A stretch of 64,000 nucleotides of DNA from Paralimibaculum aggregatum (GTDB taxonomy: Bacteria > Pseudomonadota > Alphaproteobacteria > Rhodobacterales > Rhodobacteraceae), in assembly GCF_030270585.1 (NCBI RefSeq), contig NZ_BSYI01000027.1, positions 1 through 64,000 on the forward strand. Direction: 5' to 3'. How positions within the stretch are numbered: the first letter of the stretch is position 1; each line of letters begins with the position of its first letter. The notes beneath the pieces are model-generated. The model saw only the letters and a program-made list of their open reading frames with translations, searched no databases and was not told where the DNA came from. Below, piece after piece: positions 44,414-53,595 of the stretch. The translations under genes were made by a program, and so were the position numbers.

Positions 44414-46102
44414 TCAGACCGTGAGCACGATGACCGGGCCAAGCAGCGTCAGGATGACGTTCGCAATGGCATAGGGCACCGTGTAGCCGAGCACCGGAAC
44501 CTCGTTGTCCGCCGCCTGCACCGCCGCGTTGAGGCCGGCCGTGCAGGTGAAGCAGCCGGCCAGGGCGCCGCAGATCACCGCGGGGTTCATCTTGAGCACG
44601 AACCGCGCGTAGTACATCGACGCGATGATCGGAACGAGCACGCTGACGATCGACAGGACCGGCAGCAGGAGCCCCTGTTCCTTGAGCAGCGCCCAGGCCT
44701 GCGGCCCCGTACCCAGCCCGACGCAGGCGATGAAGACCGCAAGGCCGAAATCCCTGAGATGGAGCGCGGTCGGCGTCGGCAGGCCACCGAAGGTCGGATG
44801 CCGCGAGCGGAGCCAGCCGAACAGCAGCCCCGAGATCAGGCAGCCGCCGCCGGTGTGCAGCGCCACCGGCGCCCCGGCGATCTCGACCGTGACCATGCCG
44901 ATCAGGATCCCCGCGATGATCCCGGTGGCGAGATAGACATAATCCACCGCGATGCCCTGATCGACGGCATAGCCGACCAGCGGCACGACGTTGTCGAGCG
45001 CCTGCGGCGTGCCGTAGAGGCTGACCACGTCGCCGGCCTCGAGCTGCATTCTCGGGCGCGGCACGAGGATGCGTCCGGAGCGGGAGATCTTCACCACATG
45101 GACGCCGCGGCGCGCATCGGGATCGATCTTGGCGCGCACCGCCATGATGGTTTCCCCGATCAGCGCCTCGTTCGTGAGAACGATGGTTCGGGTCTCGCCG
45201 ACAAGATCCAGGCCCCGGGTATCGGTGGTCTCGACGCCGATGAAGGCGCCGGCCTCGAGCAGCTCGCCGAGCCGGCCGAACAGGGCGACCCGGTCGCCCA
45301 CCGCGAGCCGCTGGTCCTTGGTCGGCTCGACCTGCCGGCCGCGCCGCACGATGCGCTGGACCGTCACGAAGCCGCCGAACTTCTGCTCCAGCGCCGAGAT
45401 GTCGAGCTCGGTCGCCTCCGGGTTGGAGATCTCGAAGGCCCGGGCGACGACGCCCCGGAGCGCGGGTTCCTGGGTCGGGCCGAGGTTCTCGCCGCTGTCG
45501 CCGAGTGCCGAAGCATAGCCGCCGGCCTCGGCCTTGAGGTCGATCCCCATCATCTTCGGCGCGATCACGCTGACGAAGAACACCACCAGGGTGAAGCCGA
45601 AGAGATAGGTGACCGCATAGGCGACGCCGATATTCGACTGCATCGCCGCCACCTCGTCGCCGGGAAGCGTCAGGTGCCCCAGCGCCTCGCTTGCGGTTCC
45701 GACCGCCGCCGACTCGGTGATCCCCCCCGCCAGCAGCCCCGCCGCGGTTCCCTTGTCGAGCCCGAAGAGCTGCGCCAGCCCCCAGATCGTCAGGAAGATC
45801 AGCAGGCTCGAGAGCAGCGACAGGTGGACGAGATTGAGCGTGCTGCGCCCGAGGCTCGCCACGAAGCTGGGCCCGCTGACATATCCCAGCGAGTAGATGA
45901 ACAGCGCGAAGGCCATTGTCTTGATGTTCGGGTCGACCTCGACCCCGATCTGGCCGACCAGGATCGCCGCGAACAGCGTTCCCGGAATGCCCCCGATGGG
46001 GATGCCGCCGATCTTGAGCCGCCCGATGCCGAAGCCGAGCGCGACGCAGACGAACAGGACGCTGATCGCCGATTCCTCGAAGAAGCCCTTGATCAGTTCC
46101 AT
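44414..46102 (-). CDS. aspT: AspT-type aspartate:alanine exchanger (AAE family)
   Basis: 562-residue carrier of the aspartate:alanine exchanger family: two membrane halves flanking a large cytoplasmic region with two TrkA-C (RCK_C)-like domains (about residues 200-385). The family GGGxxxxG motif is visible in TGGGCLISGLLFGWL, with the matching first-half LLAGGITESAAVGTASEAL and the repeated VPVLGYTVPYAIANVILT near the end. With AsdA it would exchange external aspartate for internal alanine, exporting net negative charge balance and consuming a cytoplasmic proton. Specificity for aspartate is inferred from the AsdA pairing. Confidence 0.9.
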   Translation of the reverse strand: MELIKGFFEESAISVLFVCVALGFGIGRLKIGGIPIGGIPGTLFAAILVGQIGVEVDPNIKTMAFALFIYSLGYVSGPSFVASLGRSTLNLVHLSLLSSLLIFLTIWGLAQLFGLDKGTAAGLLAGGITESAAVGTASEALGHLTLPGDEVAAMQSNIGVAYAVTYLFGFTLVVFFVSVIAPKMMGIDLKAEAGGYASALGDSGENLGPTQEPALRGVVARAFEISNPEATELDISALEQKFGGFVTVQRIVRRGRQVEPTKDQRLAVGDRVALFGRLGELLEAGAFIGVETTDTRGLDLVGETRTIVLTNEALIGETIMAVRAKIDPDARRGVHVVKISRSGRILVPRPRMQLEAGDVVSLYGTPQALDNVVPLVGYAVDQGIAVDYVYLATGIIAGILIGMVTVEIAGAPVALHTGGGCLISGLLFGWLRSRHPTFGGLPTPTALHLRDFGLAVFIACVGLGTGPQAWALLKEQGLLLPVLSIVSVLVPIIASMYYARFVLKMNPAVICGALAGCFTCTAGLNAAVQAADNEVPVLGYTVPYAIANVILTLLGPVIVLTV

Positions 46103-46122
46103 TCCATGTCCCCCGCCTCTAT

Positions 46123-46157
46123 GCCCCGCCGCACCGGGACCGTCCCGTCGGCGGGGC
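46123..46157 (-). other. Nested intercistronic hairpin upstream of aspT
   Basis: GCCCCGCCG (46123-46131) pairs with CGGCGGGGC (46149-46157), and the loop contains a second stem CGGGAC-C-GTCCCG. It lies between the SYLF-like gene stop and the aspT start, about 20 bp from the latter. Confidence 0.5.
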
Positions 46158-46262
46158 CGCCCTCGGGACAGCGACCGGTGCCAGGAACCGCCGGCCCGGC
46201 CCCGTATCGCGGCAGGGCGCGGTCGGACCCGGCAGGCGCTTCCTGACCCCGGACATCGACCG

Positions 46263-46928
46263 TCAGTCCTTGATGTCGACCGGGACGATGTTCAGCCCCT
46301 TGATGCTGAGCTCGCTGACATCGCCCTCGACATGGGTGATCATGATGGCGATGTCGGCGTCCGGCTCGCCGGCCACCTCGCCGGTCTCGTGGTTCACGAC
46401 CATGTAGGAGGAACTGACATCGCTGGCGGCGACGAAGTCGGCCAGCACGTCCTCGTTCATGAACATCAGCACCCGGCTCGATGCCTGCGCTCCGGAGACG
46501 AAGCCGAGCGAGTTGCGCTCGCCGAAATAGTAGCCGTTCTTGCGGAACTCCCCGGAGCCGTCCCTGACATAGAGGACGCCGAACGCCTTGGTCTCGCCGA
46601 GCAGGAAATAGTTCGCGGTCTGGACACTCGGGAAGATCAGCAGGCCATGGGCCCGCCCGGCATATTCCACCGCGGTCGGGCTGCCGGCGCGGAGCTGCTG
46701 CACGAGGATCTCGGTATCCGCGTCGAGCTGGTCGATATCGGCCTTCTTCGCGGTGAAGGGGTGCGGCTTCGGCATCGAGTAGTGCGACTGGGTCGGATAC
46801 TGGATCGACTGCGCTCCGGCGGGCACGGCCTGCATGGCCAGGGCCGCGGCAAGCGCCCCGGCGAGGAGGCGCCCGGTGCGCTGAACCCGGGCCGCCTTGT
46901 GCGAAGCGATCAGGAAGGAAGGGGACAT
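46263..46928 (-). CDS. Exported SYLF/Ysc84-like lipid-binding domain protein
   Basis: 221 residues. The ATG at 46928 follows GGAGTCAGAC. Signal peptide: basic IASHKAARVQRTGRLLAG, then ALAAALAMQAVPAGA, cleaved near GAQSI. The mature part matches the SYLF pattern: AHGLLIFPSVQTANYFLLG, YVRDGSGEFRKNGYYFGERN, FVSGAQASSRVLMFMNEDVL. SYLF domains bind phosphoinositides or membranes in eukaryotes; the bacterial exported forms have no settled role. Its place between the two exchanger genes suggests an envelope function tied to the decarboxylation system. Confidence 0.78.
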   Translation of the reverse strand: MSPSFLIASHKAARVQRTGRLLAGALAAALAMQAVPAGAQSIQYPTQSHYSMPKPHPFTAKKADIDQLDADTEILVQQLRAGSPTAVEYAGRAHGLLIFPSVQTANYFLLGETKAFGVLYVRDGSGEFRKNGYYFGERNSLGFVSGAQASSRVLMFMNEDVLADFVAASDVSSSYMVVNHETGEVAGEPDADIAIMITHVEGDVSELSIKGLNIVPVDIKD

Positions 46929-47077
46929 GTCTGACTCCGAGCTGTGTCCAACGTGGAGGGAAGGGAGCCGGGGTGTCGGACGCTCGCCCCGGATCTCGTC
47001 GGACAGCGCCTGTGCCGGCGCCGTCCCGGTCGGGTGAATGGCCGCGCGACCCGGCATGACCGTGGCGGCGCGCGTCT

Positions 47078-48769
47078 TCAGAGGGTCATCAGCACGATCA
47101 CGAGGCCCCAGAGCGTCAGCAGCGTGTTGCTGACGGCATAGGGCACCGTGTAGCCCAGCATCGGCACGTCGCTCTTGGCGACCTCGCCGACCATCGCCAC
47201 CGAGGCGGTCGAGGTGCGGGCGCCGCCGCAGCAGCCGAGGTTGATCGCATCGTCGAACTTGAAGACGTATTTGCCGAGATAGGGCGCGGCGAGCTTCGGG
47301 ATCGCGGTGGCGATCACGCCCCAGACGAAGAGGCCGATGCCCGCCTCCTTCAGCCCCTCGATGAAGGTCGGGCCGGAGGAGAGGCCGACGATGGCGATGA
47401 AGACGTTGAGGCCGACCGAGTTCATGAACCACAGCGTCGGCTGCGGCACGTTGCCGATCTGCGGCTTCACGGTGCGCAGCCAGCCGACGACGATGCCCGC
47501 GATCAGCGCGCCGCCCGAGGTGCTGAGGGTGATCGGCACGCCGCCGATCGGCAGGACATAGGCACCGATCAGGCCGCCGACCAGGATCGAGAGACCGACC
47601 AGAACCATGTTCGTGGTGGTCTGCGGCCGGTCGGCAAAGCCGACCTCATCGGCGAAGCGCTCGACATTGGCCTTCGAGCCGGCGACGCGCAGGATGTCGC
47701 CGCGGTTCACCTTGGTGCCGGGCAGCACGGGAATGCTGACCGCGGCCGACCCGCGCCGGATCGAGTTGAGATAGACGCCGCGGGTGTAGGGCTCCTTCGC
47801 GATGTCGATCAGCTCGCGCCCGTCCAGCCCCTTCTTGGAGACCAGCACGTCGACCGCCTCGACCGGAACGTCCAGCAGCTCCCGGTCGTCCACCTCCTCG
47901 GCCTGGCCGAGCAGGTCGATCAGGATCTCGCGCCGCCCGGCGACGGCAACGACGTCGCCCGCCTTCAGCACGGTCTCGTCGGTCGGAGACACCAGCTCGC
48001 CGTCGCGGCGCAGGCGCTCGATGAAGATGCGCTCGCCCTCGGCAAGCCGCTCCATCTCGAGCCGGGTCTTGCCGACCGCGGCACCGCCTTCGCGGACGCG
48101 ATAGGCCCTGAGTTCGCGGGCCCGCCAGGCGCTCACGTAGTTGGAGTCGCTGGCGCTGCCCTTGAGCACCTCGCGCTCATAGCGCTTGCAGGCCTCCTCG
48201 ATGTTCGTGCCGAGCATCTTCGGGCCGAGGAAGGCAAGGATCCAGCCGGTGCCGATGGTGCCGAAGAGATAGGTGATGGCATAGGCGACCGGGATCAGGT
48301 TGGTCTGCGCCTTGGCCTCCTCGGGTGACAGGCCGGAATTGTTGATCGCGTCGGTTGCCAGCCCGATCGAGGCCGAGAGCGTCTGCGAGCCGGCGAAGAG
48401 CCCGGCCGCAAGGCCCGGGCCATAGCCCGCGATGGTCGCGGCCAGGAAGGGCGCGAGCAGGCAGAGCACGCAGATCAGCGCGGCGAAGGCCGCCTGCGGC
48501 GCGCCGTCGGTCGCGATGCCCCGCACGAATTGCGGTCCGACGCCGAAGCCGACCGCAAAGAGGAACATGATGAAGAAGATCGACTTGATCTGGCCAGAGA
48601 CCTCGATGCCGATCTGGCCGATCACGACCCCCGCCAGCAGCGTGCCCGTCACGGCGCCGAGGCTGAAGCTGCCGAAACGCACCGCGCCGATCCAGTCGCC
48701 GACGGCCAGCGTCAGGAAGATCGCGATATGCGGATTGTCGCGCAGCGTGTTGAGAAGATAGTCCCACAT
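47078..48769 (-). CDS. AAE-family exchanger paired with the Orn/Lys/Arg decarboxylase
   Basis: 563-residue paralogue of the exchanger at 44414, of equal length and layout but diverged: first half FAGSQTLSASIGLATDAINN, a central RCK_C-type region (RIFIERLRRDGELVSPTDET, KAGDVVAVAGRREILIDLLG), second half TLSTSGGALIAGIVVGWLRT, ending TVPYAVSNTLLTLWGLVIVL. In this copy the GGGxxxxG motif becomes SGGALIAG. It starts 31 bp after the decarboxylase stop, so the two are surely co-transcribed. It is therefore the likely substrate/amine antiporter for that decarboxylase, a job normally done by APC-family carriers (inference). Confidence 0.88.
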   Translation of the reverse strand: MWDYLLNTLRDNPHIAIFLTLAVGDWIGAVRFGSFSLGAVTGTLLAGVVIGQIGIEVSGQIKSIFFIMFLFAVGFGVGPQFVRGIATDGAPQAAFAALICVLCLLAPFLAATIAGYGPGLAAGLFAGSQTLSASIGLATDAINNSGLSPEEAKAQTNLIPVAYAITYLFGTIGTGWILAFLGPKMLGTNIEEACKRYEREVLKGSASDSNYVSAWRARELRAYRVREGGAAVGKTRLEMERLAEGERIFIERLRRDGELVSPTDETVLKAGDVVAVAGRREILIDLLGQAEEVDDRELLDVPVEAVDVLVSKKGLDGRELIDIAKEPYTRGVYLNSIRRGSAAVSIPVLPGTKVNRGDILRVAGSKANVERFADEVGFADRPQTTTNMVLVGLSILVGGLIGAYVLPIGGVPITLSTSGGALIAGIVVGWLRTVKPQIGNVPQPTLWFMNSVGLNVFIAIVGLSSGPTFIEGLKEAGIGLFVWGVIATAIPKLAAPYLGKYVFKFDDAINLGCCGGARTSTASVAMVGEVAKSDVPMLGYTVPYAVSNTLLTLWGLVIVLMTL

Positions 48770-48800
48770 GGCGTCGCCCTCGTTGTTTGCGCCGGATTGC

Positions 48801-51548
48801 TCAGCGAGCGGATTTGGCCGTGACGGCCTCGATCCGGATCAGCCGGAGACCCTTCTCGCGGTTGAAGCCGTGGATCTCCTTGACGTCGAGCTTGCGCATG
48901 AAGTCGATCGTCTCGTGCGTGATGACCTGCCCGGGCACCATGATCGGGAAGCCCGGCGGATAGGGGATCACGAAATTGGCCGAGACCATCTCCGGCCCCT
49001 CGGCCAGCCGCCGGTCGCATTCCTCGCCGAACAGCGGCACGTATTCGCAGGCCGCCGGGTCATAGGCGGCGAAGAACGCGGTCCGCATGTCGCCCTCCAC
49101 CGTCATCTCGCCGGCATCGCCGCGGAACGCGTCGTGGAAATGCGAGAAGTCCGGCAGGTCCGGCACATCCTCCATCAGCGACTTGACCCGCGCGAAGAAG
49201 GCGACCCGCCCCGCCTCGCCGCCCTCGGCCAGGCGCTTCTCGATGGCGTTGGAGATGTCGAGCAGCACCCGCAGCAGCTGGGCGATGTCGCTCCGCGTGT
49301 TGTTGATGTTGGACTGGAGCAGCACCGAGTTGCGCGAGGTCTTGTTGAGCTGGATGTCGTAGTCGTCCGCCAGCAGCTTCTTGAACTCGGTGCCGTCGAA
49401 GCCGGCGGTGCCGCAGACCAGCGTCATCCGCGTCGGGTCGAGGCAGAACTCGTCCTCGTTCATGCTGCGGATCTGGTCGGCCCAGGTGGTTCCGGGCGTG
49501 AGGAAATCCGAGAAGCCGGACTGGCGATAGGATGCCGGCACCATCTCCTCGGCGCCGAGCACCTTGAAATACTTCGATATCAGCGGGTGCGAGTTGATCT
49601 CGCGGCGGATCGACAGCGAGATCTCGATGGCGTTCATCACGAGGCCGTAGCCCTCCAGCTCCATCTGCCGCCGGGCGATGTCGAGGCTGGCGATGAGCTG
49701 CTGGTTGGGGCTGGTCGAGGCATGGGTGAAGACCGCCTCGCGGAACTGGCTCTCGACCGTGTGATAGTCGACATCCTTCACCAGGATCATCGAGCCCTGC
49801 CGGAGCGAGGACATCGACTTGTGGGTCGAGTTGGTCTGGTAGACGCGCAGCCGGATCTGCCGCGGGTCGGGGATCAGCCGGGTCGCCAGCAGCGTCTCCC
49901 GCGAGGGGTTCTCGCCGAGCTCGGCCTGCTGGGTCTCATAGGCCGCCACCGAGGCCGGATCGTGCATCCAGGCCTCGATCGCCGCCGCCGCCCCCATCGC
50001 GGTGCGCGGGCGCAGCACCGGCGAGAAGCGGGCGAAGCCGAACCAGGCCTCGTCCCAGAGGAAGACGAGATCGGGCTTGATCGCGAGGCATTCCTCCATC
50101 ACCCGGCGGGTGTTGTAGATGTGTCCGTCGAAGGTGCAGTTGGTCAGGTCCACCATCCGCACCCGGTCGAGCCGGCCCTCCGCCTTCAGGTCGAGCAGCG
50201 CCTGCTTGATCGAGGCCAGCGGCACCGCGCCATACATCGAGTATTCCGTCATCGGGAACGCCTCGACATAGAGCGGCTGCGCGCCGCCGAGCACCATGCC
50301 GTAGTGGTGCGACTTGTGGCAGTTGCGGTCGAGGATCACGATCTCGCCCGGCGCCACCACCGCCTGGTGCACCATCTTGTTCGAGGTGCTGGTGCCGTTG
50401 GTGACGAAGAAGCAGCGGTCGGCGCCGAAGGCCCGGGCCGCCATCTCCTGCGCCTCCTTGATGTTGCCGGTGGGCTCGAGCAGGCTGTCGAGGCCGCCGG
50501 TGGTGGCGCTCGACTCCGCGAGGAAGATGTTGAGCCCGTAGAACTCGCCCATGTCGCGGATCCAGTCGGACTTGAACACCGACTTGCCGCGCGCGATCGG
50601 CAGCGCGTGGAAGGTGCTGATCGGGCGCGTGGCATAGTGCTTCAGGTTGTCGAAGAACGGCGTGCGGAACCGTTCGGCGACGCCCTCGAGCACCGAGAGA
50701 TGCAACTCGAGCATCTCCTCGACCGAGTAGAGCACGCGCCGGAGCGCGCCGGCCTGCGGATGGCCGGCGAGGGACTCCACCTTGCGGTCGGACAGCAGGT
50801 AGATGTCGAGCTCGGGCCGCAGGCGCTTCAGCTCGCTGGCGAGCCCGAGCGCGAGGTCGCCCTCGTCGACATCCGCCGCGTCGATGCCGCGCGCGGCGAT
50901 GACGCTGCGGAGCACGGGCGCATCGTGATGCGAGGCGAAGTCGAAGCCCTCGTAGATCGTCACGGCGGCGATCCCGGGGTTCATGATCGCCGCGCAGATG
51001 GCATCCTCGAAGCTGCCGACGGGCACGGTCTCGTAGATGAAGGCATCCTCGGAGCGGCGAAGCTTGCGCAGCTCGGCCGACTGCTGCGCGCCGCGGGTCC
51101 CGCCATGCGGGCTGACCAGCAGCATCTCGAAGAACGGCCGGTGCTGCCCCCCGGAGCCATGCGCGGGCAGGCCGAGATCGGGCATCCGGTCGGCCGCGGA
51201 CTCGGCAACGTCCCAGTCGCCCTCGTCATGCTTGTAGGAGCGGGTGACGACGGCCTGCGAGACGCGCTCCGCGAGGTTCCGGAAACCCTCGGCCGACCCG
51301 GCGGCCAGACGATCGCGAAGCGTCGCCATCAGCCGCGCGCCGGGATAGGCATGGAACTCCTCGAGAACCACGATATCGGCAAAGGCCCGCTCGACCGCGG
51401 CCCGGTCGGCCTTGCCCGCGGCCCAGCGCCGCGCATCGGCGGTCAGCCCGCGCCAGGCATCGGCCCGGGCGGCGGGCATCGAGATGAAGTGGTCGATGCG
51501 TGTGTGCGGTCCCGTCGAAGACGAAAGGTCGGCGGCTGCTGATGTCAT
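48801..51548 (-). CDS. Biodegradative-type Orn/Lys/Arg decarboxylase
   Basis: 915-residue fold-type-I PLP decarboxylase of the AdiA/CadA/SpeF group, which removes CO2 from a basic amino acid while consuming a proton. The ATG at 51548 follows AGGGAGAG. The PLP lysine lies in YQTNSTHKSMSSLRQGSMIL (Lys577); other hallmarks are RCFFVTNGTSTSNKMVHQAV, LDRNCHKSHHYGMVL, FLWDEAWFGFARF and, near the C-terminus, VSANFVIPYPPGFPIMVPGQ. It is about 160-200 residues longer than AdiA and CadA, mostly through an enlarged N-terminal wing region. Arginine, lysine or ornithine preference cannot be read by eye. Confidence 0.93.
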   Translation of the reverse strand: MTSAAADLSSSTGPHTRIDHFISMPAARADAWRGLTADARRWAAGKADRAAVERAFADIVVLEEFHAYPGARLMATLRDRLAAGSAEGFRNLAERVSQAVVTRSYKHDEGDWDVAESAADRMPDLGLPAHGSGGQHRPFFEMLLVSPHGGTRGAQQSAELRKLRRSEDAFIYETVPVGSFEDAICAAIMNPGIAAVTIYEGFDFASHHDAPVLRSVIAARGIDAADVDEGDLALGLASELKRLRPELDIYLLSDRKVESLAGHPQAGALRRVLYSVEEMLELHLSVLEGVAERFRTPFFDNLKHYATRPISTFHALPIARGKSVFKSDWIRDMGEFYGLNIFLAESSATTGGLDSLLEPTGNIKEAQEMAARAFGADRCFFVTNGTSTSNKMVHQAVVAPGEIVILDRNCHKSHHYGMVLGGAQPLYVEAFPMTEYSMYGAVPLASIKQALLDLKAEGRLDRVRMVDLTNCTFDGHIYNTRRVMEECLAIKPDLVFLWDEAWFGFARFSPVLRPRTAMGAAAAIEAWMHDPASVAAYETQQAELGENPSRETLLATRLIPDPRQIRLRVYQTNSTHKSMSSLRQGSMILVKDVDYHTVESQFREAVFTHASTSPNQQLIASLDIARRQMELEGYGLVMNAIEISLSIRREINSHPLISKYFKVLGAEEMVPASYRQSGFSDFLTPGTTWADQIRSMNEDEFCLDPTRMTLVCGTAGFDGTEFKKLLADDYDIQLNKTSRNSVLLQSNINNTRSDIAQLLRVLLDISNAIEKRLAEGGEAGRVAFFARVKSLMEDVPDLPDFSHFHDAFRGDAGEMTVEGDMRTAFFAAYDPAACEYVPLFGEECDRRLAEGPEMVSANFVIPYPPGFPIMVPGQVITHETIDFMRKLDVKEIHGFNREKGLRLIRIEAVTAKSAR

Positions 51549-51769
51549 TGATCTCTCCCTTTCGCCCGCTCCGGGCGCCGATACGTCGCCTGCAGTCCGG
51601 TCAGATGGTCCGCCGTTCGGGAATTGCGCCGCCCCGGCGCAATGCCGCCGCACGCAGAGACACGCGCCAAGCGCCGCGACAGGCAGATCACTGCCCTGCC
51701 CGCAGGAGACACCTGAACCGGGTGGACGCTACCGGCCCCGCACGTTCCGATGGAGGGTGCGAAAGGTAA

Positions 51770-51780
51770 GTTACGGTAAC
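51770..51780. promoter_or_regulatory. GTTAC-G-GTAAC palindrome upstream of the decarboxylase
   Basis: A perfect 11-bp palindrome in the 278-bp gap between the TPR regulator stop and the decarboxylase start. Its core TTACGGTAAC recurs with one change (TTACGGTTAC) at 53598-53607, upstream of the regulator gene. The remainder of the gap shows no gene. Confidence 0.5.
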
Positions 51781-51826
51781 GGTGGGGCGGTGCGGCGCCG
51801 TGTTCCGGCGCCCGGGGCGGCTCCGG

Positions 51827-53485
51827 TCAGCGCGACGCGGCAGGGGCCGAGAGGCCGTTGACCACCTTCTTCTCGGCCGAGGCGATCACCGCGGAGAGAT
51901 CCCCGAGCACCGCGGCCGTGATCTCCGGGTGGATGCTCCGCGCCCGGAAATCCGCCTCTGCCCGTTCCGGATAGCCGGGATGCATCGCCAGCAGCCGGCC
52001 GAGCGTGGCCCGCGCCTCGCACATGCGCCCGAGCCGGGCGAGCACCGCCAGCTTGACCAGGGGGACATAGACGATGTCCGGCGCCTCGATCCGGCAGACT
52101 TCCCGGAGCGCCGTCTCGTGGCGCCCCTCCATGTAGTGGTAGAGGAAGAACCCCATGCGGTAGGTCGAGGGCTGCGTCGGGTTACGCAGATAGGATTCCT
52201 GCAGCAGCGGGACCGCCTGCGCCCAGTTGCATCGCACCGCGTGGCGCGAGCCGAGCTCGACGAGGATGCCGGTATCGTGGGGGTTCAGCACGCGCCCGGT
52301 CTCCAGCGCCTCGAAGCTCGCCTCGATATCCCCGGAAAACCAGCAGACGGTGCCGAGCGCGTGATAGCTGCGGCTCGACCGCGGCGCCAGCTCGACCGCC
52401 CGGTGCGCGAGGCGCCGCGCGCGCTCCATCGGATCGAAGGTGGCCTTCCCGAGGCTCAGGCCGAAGCGCGACGCGTTGGTATAGAGCAGCGAGAGGCAGG
52501 CATGGGCCTCGGCATAGTCCGGCTCCCGGGCAACCGCCTCCTCGAGCCGCCGGCGCGCCTCCTCGAAGCGCGCATTGTCGAAGGTCCGCCAGTACTGGTA
52601 GAAGAGCTGCACCGCCTCGAAGGCCCGCAGGCAGTCCGGCGGGCGGCCATCGATGTCCTTGGCCCTGTGGCTGTAGATCACCCCGAAGGGCGGCGCGAGG
52701 GTGCGCACGACGCTGGCCGCCACCCGGTCGCGCAGGGCGATCCACTGGGCCGGATGGTGCTCCTCGTCGAAGCTCTCGGCCCAGACGAAGCGCCCCGTAT
52801 GCGCATCGACCAGCACGGTCTCGAGCAGGATCCGGCCATCGGCGACGGTGATCGAGCCCTCGAGGATGAAATCCACGTCGACCGGCCGGTCCGCGCCCTC
52901 GGCGCCCCGCTCGCCGTCGGCGTGCTGCACGGTCTCGGCGCCATAGACGAGAAGATCCGTGAACCGCGTCAGCCCGACGATCAGGTGCCGCCGGAAGCCG
53001 CGGGCGAACCCCGGCGCGGCGCTGGCGCCTTCCTCGTCGAAGGGCGCCACCATGATCGAGGGACCCGGCGGGCAGAGCCGCACCCCGCCCGTGCCGGCCG
53101 CCTCGCCGCCGGATGCCGCGCGCTCCGACCGGGCAATCTCGGGAAACTCGAAGGTGGCGATGTAGGAGCCCTTCGGGATCGTGATCCTGACGGTATCGTC
53201 CACGCCGCCGGTCAGGTAGTAGTGCTCCAGCGCGCGCCGCAGCCGCCGTGCCTCGATCCGCACGATCGGGTCGATCTGCGGGTCGAACTCGGCGCTGCGG
53301 CCGAACACGCAGGTCGCGATGCTGTAGGCCTTGATCCGGTTCTCCCGCCCTTCGAGCGTCTCCTCGACGACATAGCGCAGGAATCGCCTGTTGCGCTCGG
53401 TCACCTCAAAATCCGGCGACGCGAGTATCCGCTCGAGCCCGTCGCGAACGCGATCGCTCAGGGTATCGGGATCCGGACTGGCCAT
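51827..53485 (-). CDS. TolB-like/TPR regulator with N-terminal DNA-binding-like domain
   Basis: 552 residues from the ATG at 53485 (a TTG five codons upstream is also open). Residues about 5-105 (NRRFLRYVVEETLEGRENRI, FDPQIDPIVRIEARRLRRAL, ITIPKGSYIATFE) match an N-terminal module seen in many TolB-like and adenylate-cyclase-labelled regulators and thought to be HTH-like. Then follow a TolB-N-like segment (IMVAPFDEEG ... DVDFILEGSITVADGRILLE) and a C-terminal array of TPR-type helices (ARFEEARRRLEEAVAREPDY, SYHALGTVCWFSGDIEASFE). Position upstream of the decarboxylase genes makes it their likely regulator, recalling CadC-type control, but it has no transmembrane span. Confidence 0.82.
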   Translation of the reverse strand: MASPDPDTLSDRVRDGLERILASPDFEVTERNRRFLRYVVEETLEGRENRIKAYSIATCVFGRSAEFDPQIDPIVRIEARRLRRALEHYYLTGGVDDTVRITIPKGSYIATFEFPEIARSERAASGGEAAGTGGVRLCPPGPSIMVAPFDEEGASAAPGFARGFRRHLIVGLTRFTDLLVYGAETVQHADGERGAEGADRPVDVDFILEGSITVADGRILLETVLVDAHTGRFVWAESFDEEHHPAQWIALRDRVAASVVRTLAPPFGVIYSHRAKDIDGRPPDCLRAFEAVQLFYQYWRTFDNARFEEARRRLEEAVAREPDYAEAHACLSLLYTNASRFGLSLGKATFDPMERARRLAHRAVELAPRSSRSYHALGTVCWFSGDIEASFEALETGRVLNPHDTGILVELGSRHAVRCNWAQAVPLLQESYLRNPTQPSTYRMGFFLYHYMEGRHETALREVCRIEAPDIVYVPLVKLAVLARLGRMCEARATLGRLLAMHPGYPERAEADFRARSIHPEITAAVLGDLSAVIASAEKKVVNGLSAPAASR

Positions 53486-53595
53486 CTGCTGCGTTTCCAA
53501 ACCGCTAAATCGATTGAGTTTCGAGTTTCCAGCGCCCGCCGGGCGTTATAGCAAATCGGTCCGCTATTCTGAACAGCTTTGTCGGGAATCCGCGC

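Noticed and set aside
48768-51542. Plus-strand frame of 924 codons over the decarboxylase
   Set aside because: Antisense shadow; the minus strand carries all the PLP decarboxylase motifs.
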